A DNA stretch of 64,000 nt, from contig NC_079375.1 of the NCBI RefSeq assembly GCF_021018895.1, positions 26,138,475 through 26,202,474 of the forward strand, in the 5' to 3' direction. This DNA is from Seriola aureovittata. Lineage: Eukaryota > Chordata > Actinopteri > Carangiformes > Carangidae. The notes beneath the pieces were generated by a model, which saw nothing but the letters and a program-made list of their open reading frames with translations, did not search any database and was not told the origin of the DNA. Numbering within the stretch: position 1 is the first letter of the stretch; every line of letters starts with the position of its first letter. Positions 23,655 through 33,940 of the stretch are shown piece after piece. Both the position numbers and the translations under genes were made by a program.

Positions 23655-23977
23655 CGCTGGTTGCCATGGCAGCAGAGCTGATTCAGGACCAGTTATCATT
23701 GACCAGGAGAGTTGATGAAACAGTCTCATTCAGCTGTGGAGGAACTGACCAGTGTAAAAATCTTTATGTTTTCTGGCTCCAGAAGAAAGAGACAGAAACA
23801 TTCAATATGATTCTTCGTATCAACAGGAACACTGGAGCAGTTAATTCAGATTACAATCATCCTCAGAAAGATGATTTTGTATCTTTTAATGAAAGGAACG
23901 GCTGTGAGTTGAAGATAAAGAACGTTAAACTCTTTCATTCAGCCTCGTACTACTGCGCCTGTTATGAGTCTGTTTCC
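23655..23977 (+). CDS. TRG V segment A2, V exon (cassette A)
   Basis: The second germline TCR gamma variable exon of cassette A, 323 nt and uninterrupted. Landmarks are RRVDETVSFSCGG, VFWLQKKETETF and LFHSASYYCACYESV. It retains the extra Cys in CDR1 (TDQC) and in framework 3 (NGCELKI). The body differs from V A1 across CDR1, CDR2 and framework 3, while leader, intron and upstream sequence are almost the same. Its heptamer lies only about 330 bp from the J-segment heptamer. Confidence 0.86.
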
Positions 23978-24015
23978 CACAGTGAGAAATGATCCCTGCA
24001 GCCTGAACAAAAACC
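23978..24015 (+). promoter_or_regulatory. Recombination signal sequence of V A2 (23-type)
   Basis: Heptamer CACAGTG at 23978-23984, a 22-bp spacer, and nonamer ACAAAAACC at 24007-24015. Confidence 0.93.
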
Positions 24016-24306
24016 TCCAGATGAACAGATGTCAAACAGTGTTTGTGACAGGAAAAGAGCAGGAAACCACAGCCCAGGTTCACAGATTTCACCTCCAGCT
24101 CAGTAAACACATTAATATTTAGTTTTCCTCTGACAAAGATGGTGATGCTTTTTTATCACGGTTGTTCTCTCACGAGGACAAAACAAGTTTCACTACTTTT
24201 ATTAAGCTACATCTGAGCACTAGAGAAACACATGATGGAGCTGAAATATGATCCTGGTTCATGATGTGGACTCGTGGACATCAGCTGACACATTCAGCAG
24301 CAGACA

Positions 24307-24334
24307 GGTTTTTGTATCAGTGTCTTTCACTGTG
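24307..24334 (+). promoter_or_regulatory. Recombination signal sequence of J A (12-type)
   Basis: Nonamer GGTTTTTGT at 24307-24315, a 12-bp spacer, and heptamer CACTGTG at 24328-24334 directly before the J coding bases. Orientation and spacer satisfy the 12/23 rule with both upstream V signals. Confidence 0.93.
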
Positions 24335-24398
24335 GGAGCAGCCAACGAAACCAACAGGTATCTCATCTTTGGCTCTGGGACTAAACTGTATGTAACAG
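24335..24398 (+). CDS. TRG J segment, cassette A
   Basis: A 64-nt joining segment that reads GAANETNRYLIFGSGTKLYV-T, with the FGSG J motif, and ends at donor ACAG/GTAAG in phase 1. No D segment is visible between V and J, as expected for gamma. It is 11 nt longer on the CDR3 side than the J of cassette B. Confidence 0.9.
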
Positions 24399-25487
24399 GT
24401 AAGAATAAACATTTATTTTCCTTCCTTATTGAAGAACTTGATTTAAATTTACATGTTGGTTTTCAATCATCAGTAGACAAGTAGTGATGTACAAATTCTC
24501 ACTTGATATCTGAGACGAAATTAGTCGTCATTATCATCTTAAAATGTGACAGTGACAGAATCAGGTCTCTGATATATTCTGTTTCATTCACTCCTGCTCA
24601 TGAAACTTCAGACTGGTTTTTCTTTGTGGAGGATTTTCCTGATTTTCCTACAAAATCTAGAAAATGTAATAATCAGAGTGAATTTCACTGATGAGCAGGA
24701 TGTCCAGGAGTCTATAGACTTTTAATGAAGCTCTGCATAAAAATATCTCGTATGTGACTGTGATAAATCTGCATCGTCTCTTGTTTCGTGAATGTTATTC
24801 ATCTGTGTGGTATATCATTTCAAACATAATTAAAAGCATGTTTTAATTGATATTTGATGGTAAATGTATTTGTGCAGGATACTAAATATATTTTGGAAAA
24901 TCATAAAAAATGGTAAACATGACACAATTTGTATTTATGTGTCTGTATTTAATGGTAAATATTTAATATGATAAATGAATAGAATTTATATAATGTCTAT
25001 GAAAACTATATAAAACTATTCAACTTGTCGTAAAAGTCAAAGTTAATGTAATTCGGATTTTAACACTTAACAACAAATAATGAAAAAAATTGATCAGTAT
25101 CGTTATTAGTTTTAAAGAAAGTAAAACGGGAGAAAATCACTTTTATACATAAATATATCACATATATAATGAGCTTTTAAATGTTTTAACTGTGTTGTGT
25201 GGCGGAAAAAAAGAAGCGACAGCTCTCATTATAAAGCAAAATACTCAACCACAAACTACGGTCTTTATATATACATATATTTATATATATGTACGCCTAT
25301 ATGTATGTATGCACACAAGTATATAAATATACAACTCTATCGGACAAAAGCTAATTCTTTAAATTGTTTTTTGACTAAAATAATTGGATTAGTAAATGTA
25401 AATCCTTTATTATGAGATATGTTAACCGTGACAGAAAATATAAAAGAAAAAAAAGAAAAATATTTAACTATGAAATTGTGTGTATAA

Positions 25488-25528
<41 letters not shown>

Positions 25529-26156
25529 TCATACATTATATATCAGGAAGAGTTGTTTTATTTTTATGTAGAAGGTGAATGTTGTAAATCTTATTATTTT
25601 ATGACGTGATGTAATGTATAAATACATTTCATATATATCTATACAGGTATATATAATAATATATATATAATAATCTTTATTTAGTGTCCCAAACCCACAA
25701 AACAAATACAAAACAAAAACAAACTAATAAAAGGAATTAAGTCACCTGCAACAGAACAGTCAATAAAAATCGAGTAAAATGGAGAAAAGCTCTCTGATAA
25801 AAGAAGAGATTTAACAGAGGTCACTGATCCTCCTCTGCCCGAGGATCTCAGGCTGCACTGACCATCAGCACAGGAGCGAGGCCACGAAGAGAATAAGAAG
25901 TCAACATTAACATGGTACAATCATTAAAACAGAGTGGGAGCCAGTGTGAGGAGGCTGCAACAGGCCTGATGTGGTCGCTTCTCTTGGGCCTTGTTAAGAG
26001 ATTCCTGGTTGAGGCAGGTGAAGAGGAGAAAACGGTCTCTGTGTCTTTGAAAGACAAAGTCCATCGTCACTTACATATGCTGTTGTCATCCGTCACATCT
26101 TTTCTGTTGACTGTGTGAATGTGTCTGTGCTGCTTGTTGCTGCTGTCAAACTTCAG
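24399..26156 (+). other. J-C intron of TRG cassette A
   Basis: About 1.76 kb, very AT-rich. It includes an AT microsatellite at 25492-25523. No additional J segment or RSS was found by eye. Confidence 0.75.
25492..25523. repeat. (TA)n microsatellite
   Basis: A TA dinucleotide run inside the J-C intron of cassette A. Confidence 0.93.
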
Positions 26157-26465
26157 ATGAGGCGGTAGTGAAGCCCGTGGTGAGCGTGTGCCCAGCAGCA
26201 CCCAGAGCCCACCCTGAGGGGAAGAGCTCCCTGCTGTGTCTGGCCTCAGCCATGTCTCCTCCTCTGGTCCAGTTCTCCTGGAAGAGACAGAAGGAGGATG
26301 GTTCTCTGGAGGAGCTGAAACCTGATGATGGAGAGCAGCTGGTGCTCACAGAGCCGGGACGCACCGCCGCCATCTTGCTGATCCACCAGCCGGAGAACAG
26401 CACGTATAAATACCGCTGCTACGTCGAGCACGAGGGCGGCACAGTGGAGGCCCAAACACAACAAG
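26157..26465 (+). CDS. TRG constant-domain exon, cassette A
   Basis: Encodes the C-type Ig domain of a TCR gamma chain in 309 nt, phase 1 to phase 1. It begins DEAVVKPVVSVCPAAPRAHP after splicing. Ig landmarks are SLLCLAS, the core Trp in FSWKRQ, and YKYRCYVEHEGG. The acceptor is CTTCAG at 26151-26156. I choose donor CAACAAG/GTGATG at 26465/26466 because it matches the exon end in cassette B and keeps phase with the next exon. Continuing to GCTTCAT/GTGAGC is an alternative that is also phase 1. An extra Cys (VSVCPAA) replaces the Tyr found in cassette B. Confidence 0.87.
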
Positions 26466-26544
26466 GTGATGAAGGCTCGCTGACTGTGTTGAGCAGTGAT
26501 TCAGCTTCATGTGAGCACGACTAACTTCTCTTTCAATCCTTTAG

Positions 26545-26732
26545 TTATGGTGGCCAGAGCTCCTGCTCCTCCTCCACCTCCGGCCTCCGTCCAGCACTGG
26601 TTCAGAGAGCGGCTGCTCTGTCTGCTGTACACAGGGCTCATCGTGAAGAGTCTGGTGTACTGCTGTGGACTCTCTGTGATCAGGATCTTCAGAAACAAGG
26701 GGCCGTCCACTCACAGCCGACGTGCTGACTGA
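26545..26732 (+). CDS. TRG connecting/transmembrane exon, cassette A
   Basis: After acceptor CCTTTAG the frame reads VMVARAPAPPPPPASVQHWF, then the membrane span LLCLLYTGLIVKSLVYCCGL with a buried Lys expected to pair with CD3 acidic residues. It ends with a short tail NKGPSTHSRRAD and TGA. The membrane-proximal part is Pro-rich and has no Cys, so no interchain disulfide is predicted. No separate connecting-peptide exon lies between this and the C exon, unlike in cassette B. Confidence 0.85.
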
Positions 26733-26995
26733 GTGTCCTCCAGCAGCTTTAACCGCTCACTGAAGATGAACGGTATCTAACGAGCCCATTAAGACTTAAT
26801 GATTTAAACCAGAACCAAAGCATGAATTTATTCTGACACCCTCCGTCTGTGCAGCCAACGCCTGAACTCCTGTCATCTGCAAGTTGTTTAAAACACACAG
26901 AAGAGCCTGACACTGCTGCATCATGTTTTCAGGGCTTCTTTCAGAATAAACCACTGTTAGTGTTCATTGGAATAAAACCACGTCTCCCAGTGCAA
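26733..26995 (+). other. 3' UTR of TRG cassette A
   Basis: The region following the stop codon. It carries two AATAAA signals at 26945-26950 and 26971-26976, which probably define the end of the gamma-chain mRNA. Confidence 0.6.
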
Positions 26996-27504
26996 CAGCG
27001 ACTCACTGATGTGTTTTGAACAGTTTCTGGAGAACGGTGGAGCTCAGAGATCCATCAGGCTGTGATCAGACCTGCTGGTAGAGATACAATAACACCATTT
27101 TTAATCAATGTTTTATAGAAAATTAATGAATTTCTCAGAGCTCACACATTATTCTCTTAACAAGTTTTAATATTAACATCAATTTTTTATATCTGACTGT
27201 TTATAACTTCATTAAAACGTAATCAGGAGATAACAGACACACAGCAGCTTTCAGGGTCTTTTTTTAATATGATGCTTATTTTATATATAATGTTGAATAT
27301 ATCTGTCAGTTTCCTCAGTTACTCTTTCTTTATCCTGATATTGTTTTTGCTGTAATGTATTTTTGAAGTGTTTTAATTGTTAAGCGCATATTGTAAAATC
27401 TGAAAATAAAGTTCCTTTCTCTTGCTCTTATTAGTTACAGCAGCCGTTCAATTATTTTTTATGACTGTTTTTTTAAGTCTGTTTTTGTTCAGTAATTGTT
27501 TTAG

Positions 27505-27665
27505 CAGTGGTGGAAGGTAATTAAGTACATTTACACTAAGTACTTTTTTGAGGTACTTGTACCTTACTTAAATACTTGCTTTTCATGCTACTTTATAATT
27601 CCACTCCACTTTCTTCTTCACTACATTCATTTGACAGCTTTAGTTAAACAAGCGAGATACTTTAA
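27505..27665. repeat. Teleost interspersed repeat (GTGGTGGAAGGTAA type)
   Basis: The run AGCAGTGGTGGAAGGTAA, followed by AAGTAC-rich sequence and ending CATTTGACAGCTTTAGTTA, is a very common teleost repeat motif known to me. The family name was not assigned. Confidence 0.6.
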
Positions 27666-28214
27666 CACTTCAGTTCAGTGAAGCTCCTCCTGTTCTGTTT
27701 CGACCCCCCCACGTTGTCACTGTATAATTCACACTGTGTCACAACACTGAGGTTTAGAGTTTAGTTTAGTTTCAGTCTAGTTTCCTTTACACCTTGTTTG
27801 TAAGTTTGACGTCTCTTGCTGAGCTGTAACAAACAGGGCCAAAGTAATGAGGACGTCGTCAATATGCATTAGTTATAATTAACTGAACATCATTAACAAA
27901 GCAGCTGCTTTAATTCTCTATTCTTCACATGGTGTGAAATGCAAACAGGGACACACTAAAGCTCTTGTCAATGATTCCTTTTCGTGTTGAGCCTTGACAA
28001 TATCATATTTATATGAATACCGTTTACTAACGAGCTCATAAACAGATGTTAATGTGGTGTCTATTCTAGACCACACGAAGTTAAACCAGGGACGAGGAAC
28101 TCACACGTCACACGTTTCAGCAGTTCGTCATTAGTCTCATCAATATGCATTTAGAGTTCAGAGAACCCCACATGCTGATGAGCAGCAAATTACTGAAACT
28201 TTATTCAGGAGTGG

Positions 28215-28340
28215 GTAATATGCAGATGTGATCCAGGCATCATGAACCAGATGTTTTGGTCCTGTCTGCAGCTGGAGGATTTTTGGACCAGGGTATCAGC
28301 TGGTCGCCAAAGGTTAGAGATCAGGCTCGAACATGAACGA
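28215..28340 (+). pseudogene. L1-like LINE C-terminal relic
   Basis: The plus-strand frame gives CDPGIMNQMFWSCLQLEDFW, resembling the HMFWSCPKL-x-FW block of the Cys-His motif at the C-terminus of L1/Tx1-type LINE proteins. It is short and isolated between the two TRG cassettes. Confidence 0.45.
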
Positions 28341-28844
28341 CTAAAACATTTTACTGCACAACCATGAGGTTTTATAAGATCTGGAAATGTTTCTTTGTTC
28401 AAATACTCATCAATGTTCTGGTTGTTTGCAGATTTATATTGAGAAAATGTAATAAAAGTTTTTGAATGATCAGACATTACCAACAGGCATCAGACCATAC
28501 AACATTTAAAAGTATGGTGCTTCAGGTATGCTGACTTGTTCGTGGGTCTCTGGGTTCAGTTGAACTTTGTGTGGGTGGAGGGCTGAGCGGAAAAAAGTGA
28601 CACCAACAGACAAACTACAGAGGGGGGTTCATGTACAGCAGCAGATATCAATCTGCTCTCAGTGGTTATTAGGTCTCATAAAAAACTGTTGACAGTGAAT
28701 CAACACTTCCTGCAGCAGATGGCATGTGTGGGTGTCTGCTCTGCAGCCTCCACACCGTTAGCTGTGGCTTTTCACTAACCTAACCCTTGTAAATAATGTT
28801 TCATATTTTATCTAGTATAAATTTGAAATGGCTCGTAAATGAAA

Positions 28845-28985
28845 TAAATGTAAACAACAGTGTCATCAGCGTAGAGTTTTACATCCACACTGACACTATA
28901 GCAGTAGATGGCTAATTTTCAAGCTAAATGTTAGATGAAAAAACTCCTTCAATCTGCTCAGGTCCCATTTTATTAGCTTCTAACA
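28845..28985 (-). pseudogene. Reverse-transcriptase relic, copy 1
   Basis: Minus-strand reading shows VDVKLYADDTVVY, the YADD active-site motif of a non-LTR reverse transcriptase. It is closely similar to 29980-30110 in the same orientation. Confidence 0.6.
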
Positions 28986-29934
28986 GTGTTTTCAGTCTTC
29001 AGAGCGTTCACATGAGACACATTACAAACTGAAATCTGAACGTGAGAGTCAAGAAAATAAAACTGGGATTTTTGACCGAGGTGTTGGTGGACATCATTAT
29101 TAGACAGACAAATTAAAATGCAAAAAAGTAGAAATACATGTATGTTATACATACAAATCAACATAAATATCAGATAAATTAAGATATCCTCCTGCATATT
29201 TTTGGGTATCAATAGGTATTTTGTTTTTGTAAGTGAGTTTCTTTTCTATATATTATGTTTTAATAATTTAACCAATTAATTTTCGACTACTAAAAACCAA
29301 AGGTTTTTCATTAATTCTTTTAGTTTTAATATTGCATTTTATAATTTTTATTTTCATTAATTTGTTGTCGATGTTTTATGATTAAATTATCAATTATTTA
29401 TCATATGACGCACATTTTGCTAATAAATCAAATTAATTCTTAATTCAATGAAAATTACAGTTCACACAGTTTAAATTAAAACCATGAGAGAGTTTTTAAC
29501 ATTAATCTGAACAACTATCCACAAACCGCAGCGACAGAAACACGACGCACTGAGACAAACACATGATGTTGTTGTTCTCTTCTTGAAGCAGAACTACAGC
29601 GTCCATGTTGGTTCACCTCAGCTCTCTTTATTTCAGTAGGTTACAGTTGATCAAAAACACAAGCTGTTGTCAGAGAAGTATGTGCATCGCAATCAGGCCA
29701 GATGTTAATGAGTTCACCTCATGAATCCACTGACCTCTAGTGAATTACATTCAAGCTTCAGTTGTTATCAGTGTAGCTGTCTGTGCTTCTGTGCGCTGGA
29801 TAAATAGAATTCTTAGTTCACTTATATTTTGTAATGATAAAACTATAAGATTAAACTTGCATTTGGGTCACCTAACAATTTAACCTTCTGCTCTTATGTT
29901 CAAGTTGCTGTTTGATCATTTTTATAACAACTAT

Positions 29935-30140
29935 AGTTTCACCACATCTCTGATTGTTCATGTTTGTAAAAGCGCGTACTGATGTAAACAACACTGTCAT
30001 CAGTGTAGAGTTTCACATCCACACTGAGACAATTATTAAAGATGATTAATATACAACCTAAATTATCAGGGGGCCCAGCACTGAACCTGGTGGTACACCC
30101 ACAACTACTTGTATGGATTAAATAGCTAAATGTGCCAGTA
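29935..30140 (-). pseudogene. Reverse-transcriptase relic, copy 2
   Basis: Minus-strand frame with CLSVDVKLYTDDSVVYIST and an upstream PPDNLGCILIIF, a decayed GVPQGSVLGPLLF-like block. It is related to the copy at 28845-28985, about 1.1 kb away. Confidence 0.65.
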
Positions 30141-30553
30141 AAAATATTCAATATAGTTTTTTTCTGATGATTTAATCCAAAACCAAAAGAAAATCAAAGA
30201 AAAAAAATAGTAAACCGTGAAAGAAATTAGATTTTCATTGTATTCAGAGTAACACTGATGAATTCTTTTTCAGATTAAAATGTATTGAAATGAAAAACAA
30301 GAGGATAAAAACACCATACACAGTGAAATATCTACCAAGCAGCTAATGATTCAGCAAAATTTCAAGATTAAAAACAAAAAATGTAGATTTAATAAGTGAA
30401 AATATGTGTATATATGTTTTTGTAATTTTAAGCAGACTGTATATAACCTGTGAATAAAAATATTCATTTGACTTAAATTTAAAACAGGGATCAAAGAGAT
30501 AAATGAGATGAAGTGATGAGATTTGATGGAGAGAATAGACGAGCAGAAAACAG

Positions 30554-30720
30554 TCAGTCAGCACGTCTGCAGTTGGTGGACGGTCCCTTGTTTGTGAGGA
30601 TCATCAGCAGAGAGAGTCCACAGCAGGACACCAGACTCTTCACTATCAGCACTGTGTAGAGCAGACAGAGCAGCTTCACCCTGCACTGAGGCTGGAGAGG
30701 ATCCAGAGGAACCACTGCAA
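30554..30720 (-). CDS. TRG transmembrane exon, cassette B
   Basis: Minus-strand exon after acceptor CTTTTCAG, in phase 1. It reads FAVVPLDPLQPQCRVKLLCL, then LYTVLIVKSLVSCCGLSLLM with the buried Lys of TCR chains, a tail NKGPSTNCRRAD, and TGA at 30556-30554. A Cys (QPQCRV) sits just outside the membrane. It aligns with the cassette A exon from LLCLLYT onward but has a different, less Pro-rich juxtamembrane part. Confidence 0.85.
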
Positions 30721-30745
30721 CTGAAAAGGATTGAAAAAGAAATCA

Positions 30746-30833
30746 GTCAGTGCTCTGCTGCTCTGCTCTTTGACAGCGTCTCCACATGAAGCTGAATCAC
30801 TGCTCAACACAGTCACCAAGCCTTCATCACCTT
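30746..30833 (-). repeat. 88-bp direct repeat, membrane-side copy (TRG cassette B)
   Basis: Matches 31449-31536 over 88 bp with about one mismatch, in the same orientation. It is a copy of the 3' edge of the C exon and its following intron, placed just upstream of the transmembrane exon. The pair brackets the connecting-peptide exon. Confidence 0.92.
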
Positions 30834-31328
30834 CTTCTGTCAAGTGTTTCTGACAATTCAAATCACTCCATGAGCAAATGGAAAGTCCAACATATAAAAA
30901 GATGCAGGTTGTTACGAAATTGAAGTTTGATTCACTCATTTTCTTTTTGCAGCCACTTGGGGACTGAAGAACTCCTCAACAAGCTAAATAAACTCATCTC
31001 TGACCTTTGACCTCACACAGAGTCATTAGATTGTTTCTTCATATAGAAATATGAATGAGTGGAGCTTTAAGATACAGTCCCTGAAGCTGCTGTAGCTCCC
31101 TCAAAGCCCCACATTTAGTACAGAGCCCCCAGCAGGTGTCATTAGTCAGAGTGGGGCAGGGAAAGCTCTGTGACTGGGGTTTGTTGTGCTGTTGGACACT
31201 CTAACAGAATCAGGGAGTGTATGTTGAAATCCTTCAGTGATGAGCAGAAAGTGAACAGACTGATATGCAGCCCTAACTGCAGCAGAACATTGGAGCTGTC
31301 CATGCAGAGAGGCAGCAGGTGATCTTAC

Positions 31329-31403
31329 AGTCATCTTGCTGCAGAGCTGCCAGGTGTGCTGGCTCTCTCTCTGGAGGACAGGGGGCTGCTGGAGCTGGAA
31401 CCT
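31329..31403 (-). CDS. TRG connecting-peptide exon, cassette B
   Basis: A 75-nt exon between acceptor TGTTTCAG and donor ACT/GTAAGA, phase 1 to phase 1. After splicing it encodes EVPAPAAPCPPEREPAHL followed by AALQQDD, a Pro/Glu-rich hinge with one Cys suited to an interchain disulfide with TCR delta. I identified it because it joins in frame to the C exon at CAACAAG and to the transmembrane exon, and it resembles hinge sequence remembered from other teleost gamma chains. Cassette A has no counterpart. Confidence 0.8.
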
Positions 31404-31448
31404 CTGAAACAGAAAAGGAGTCAAATGTTTGGAGCTGCAGTGAGAAAT

Positions 31449-31536
31449 GTCAGTGCTCTGCTGCTCTGCTCTTTGACAGCGTCTCCACATGAAGCTGAAT
31501 CACTGCTCAACACAGTCAGCAAGCCTTCATCACCTT
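31449..31536 (-). repeat. 88-bp direct repeat, C-exon-side copy (TRG cassette B)
   Basis: Overlaps the last bases of the C exon and its donor. The second copy is at 30746-30833, about 703 bp away. Cassette A has a single related copy that joins the C exon directly to the run-up of the transmembrane exon. Confidence 0.92.
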
Positions 31537-31842
31537 GTTGTGTTTGGGCCTCCACTGTGCCGCCCTCGTGCTTGACGTAGCAGCGGTATTTATACGTGCT
31601 GTTCTCCGGCTGGTGGATCAGCAAGATGGCGGCGGTGCGTCCCGACTCTCTGAGCTCCAGCTGCTCTCCATCATCAGGTTTCAGCTCCTCCAGAGAACCA
31701 TCCTCCTTCTGTCTCTTCCAGGAGAACTGGACCAGAGGAGGAGACATGGCTGAGGCCAGACACAGCAGGGAGCTCTTCCCCTCAGGGTGGGCTCTGGGTG
31801 CTGCTGGGTACACGCTCACCACGGGCTTCACTACCGCCTCAT
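31534..31842 (-). CDS. TRG constant-domain exon, cassette B
   Basis: A 309-nt exon, phase 1 to phase 1, encoding DEAVVKPVVSVYPAAPRAHP and an Ig constant domain with SLLCLAS, FSWKRQ and YKYRCYVKHEGG. It is almost identical to cassette A. The differences include Tyr for Cys in VSVYPAA, ELRESG for VLTEPG, and Lys for Glu in YVKHEG. The acceptor CTTCAG/ATGAGG and donor CAACAAG/GTGATG equal those of cassette A. Confidence 0.9.
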
Positions 31843-33419
31843 CTGAAGTTTGACAGCAGCAACAAGCAGCACAGACACATTCACACAGTCAACAGCAGCT
31901 TCCAGCACTGCACTGCATTCAGTCTGATCCTGGAAACTACATGGACTCTGATCAATAAACTACTGATCAATACAGCACAAAGGTCCCACATACACTGGAC
32001 TCACCTTCACATAGATTTACTCTGCTATAGATCATGGTTATATATGATGTAGATCAGCAGAGAAAGATTTCAATTCTTTATACTCATATTTCACTTTTAT
32101 AAATCACCAGCTCAGAATATGTGTCTTCATAATATTATATTAATATTAATATATAATATATATTTGTTTACAAAAATAAAAATTAATACTATTTGAAACA
32201 TGACACTTAGATATAAAGTTTTAACTGAATATTTCATGATATAAATAAAATTACAGGATTTTATTCCTAATATAAAAACAACAAACATTCAACATTATTT
32301 ATTTTAACTATATACAGAATCAAAAATAAAGAAGTGTGTGTGTGTATTTTTTTATTTTCTTATACCTACAATAGTTAATATGGTATAATTTCTGTGTGTA
32401 TGCACATATAAACATTTTATTTATTGATATTAAATTCTATTTTATATTAGATAAATATATCATATATTGATTATAATCTTATGAGTGAAATATTTACCCT
32501 CAGACAATTTTATATAAATGCTTCATTAAAGTAAATAAATGTTTTAGTCAGACACATTCACCATTATATACAGTGTGGTTCACTTCATTAGATAAACAGT
32601 TTTAACTTTATACAGATTATATTCACTGAGAATTAGTGTAATATTTACCATGGAAGTATAGATCTATATATATCATCCAGCATTATATATTATACACATA
32701 GAAAATATATAGGTCAGTCTAGTAATTATATCTAACCTACTTATAATTATTTAACATCATTAAAGTTGTAAAATTATTAAATGTAATATTTTACACAATT
32801 TATATATTTTCCCTCAACTTGTTTGTTTTCTGTTAAAAGGAATATTTCACATAAAATACTTTAATCATCAGACATCAACTGAATTAATTTATTGTATTAT
32901 CCACCATAAACTTTACAAATATAATTTCCCATGAAGGAAAATCAGGTTTAAAAACATGAGTTTGAAGAGTCAGAGTGAACGTGAAGAATCCTGCTCATCA
33001 CTGAAATTCACTTTCATTAACTGGACATTTTGTAGCAAAAGTCAAGTGAGCAGGAAAATCCTCCACAATCCTTCATGTAGAAGTCAATTGATTTGAGGAG
33101 AGAAAAGAAAAGCAGTGTGATGATTGATGAAGCAGCAGCTGATGACGATCCACAATTCTCTTCCAATATCAGACTTTTTGGACTCTTCAACAACTTTCTT
33201 GTCTCAAGCAGAAATAAAGAATTCCTTCAGCTGTGCAGTGAGACTGAAACATCTTTTCACTAATGTTGAACGTTTTCATTGAACAACGGCTGCATCAGGA
33301 ACTTTGTACTAACTCTGAACAAACTAACATGTAAAGTGTGAAGCAGCAGAAAGTGACTTCAAACACATTTTACACTTCTTCAATAAAACAAGTGAAGGAA
33401 AAGAAATGTTTGTTCTTAC
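31843..33419 (-). other. J-C intron of TRG cassette B
   Basis: About 1.58 kb, very AT-rich, matching in position and character the J-C intron of cassette A. No second J was found. Confidence 0.75.
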
Positions 33420-33472
33420 CTGTTACATACAGTTTAGTTCCAGAGCCAAAGATCTCGTAGTACTTTCCCTCC
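33420..33472 (-). CDS. TRG J segment, cassette B
   Basis: A 53-nt joining segment that reads EGKYYEIFGSGTKLYVT and ends in phase 1 at donor ACAG/GTAAG. The FGSGTKLYVT part equals that of cassette A. The CDR3-proximal part is different and shorter, so each cassette gives a distinct CDR3 end. Confidence 0.9.
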
Positions 33473-33500
33473 CACAGTGAAAAAGACTGATACAAAAACC
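33473..33500 (-). promoter_or_regulatory. Recombination signal sequence of J B (12-type)
   Basis: On plus: CACAGTG at 33473-33479, a 12-bp spacer, and ACAAAAACC at 33492-33500. Read on minus this is nonamer-12-heptamer directly before J. Confidence 0.93.
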
Positions 33501-33699
33501 TGTCGGCTGCTGAATGTGTCAGCTGAGGTGAAGGATCCACATTATGAACCAGGATCATATTTCAGCTCCATCATGTGTTTCTCTAATGTTCATATCAACA
33601 CGACTGTCTCTTCTTCTCTTTTCTTTTTTCTTCACACTGAAATATATCAACAAATATTCCCATTTCAATTGGTTCAGACGTTCATGTTCCCCTGAGGAT

Positions 33700-33940
33700 G
33701 AACTGTAATAACTTTGGTGATGCTCTGACTTTTCATCTAGCGCCATCATCAGGTCACATTTGAATGTGTCCAATGTTAGCATGCTAACATTTCCTATAAC
33801 AACCAACATGATGAACTTTGTAGCTGCTAAACTTCAGCCTGTTAGCATGTTAGCATTTAGCTGAAAGCAGCACTGTGTCTAAGCCCAGCGTCACAGAGCT
33901 GCTGCTTGGCTGTAGACTCCTGGTCATCTTTGGCTTGGAG
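33700..33940. repeat. Teleost interspersed repeat (TTAGCATGCTAACATT type)
   Basis: Contains the motif TTAGCATGCTAACATT, a second TGTTAGCATGTTAGCATTTA, and GGCTGTAGACTCCTGGTC. This combination is frequent in fish genomes. It lies between J B and V B1. Confidence 0.6.

Larger units (their letters stand above)
26996..30553. other. Spacer between the two convergent TRG cassettes
   Basis: About 3.5 kb without a supported gene. It contains one teleost repeat and three decayed reverse-transcriptase pieces, annotated separately. The 3' ends of cassettes A and B face each other across it. Confidence 0.6.

Noticed and set aside
30676..30939. Frame containing EEGDEGLVTVLSSDSASCGD, suggesting a second C exon
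   Set aside because: Only the 88-bp repeat copy of the C-exon edge is present. The Ig domain itself is missing, so it is a repeat and not a second constant exon.
31146..31490. 114-codon minus-strand frame in TRG cassette B
   Set aside because: It reads the C-CP intron and the CP exon in a non-coding phase. Splicing gives a better explanation through the 75-nt CP exon.
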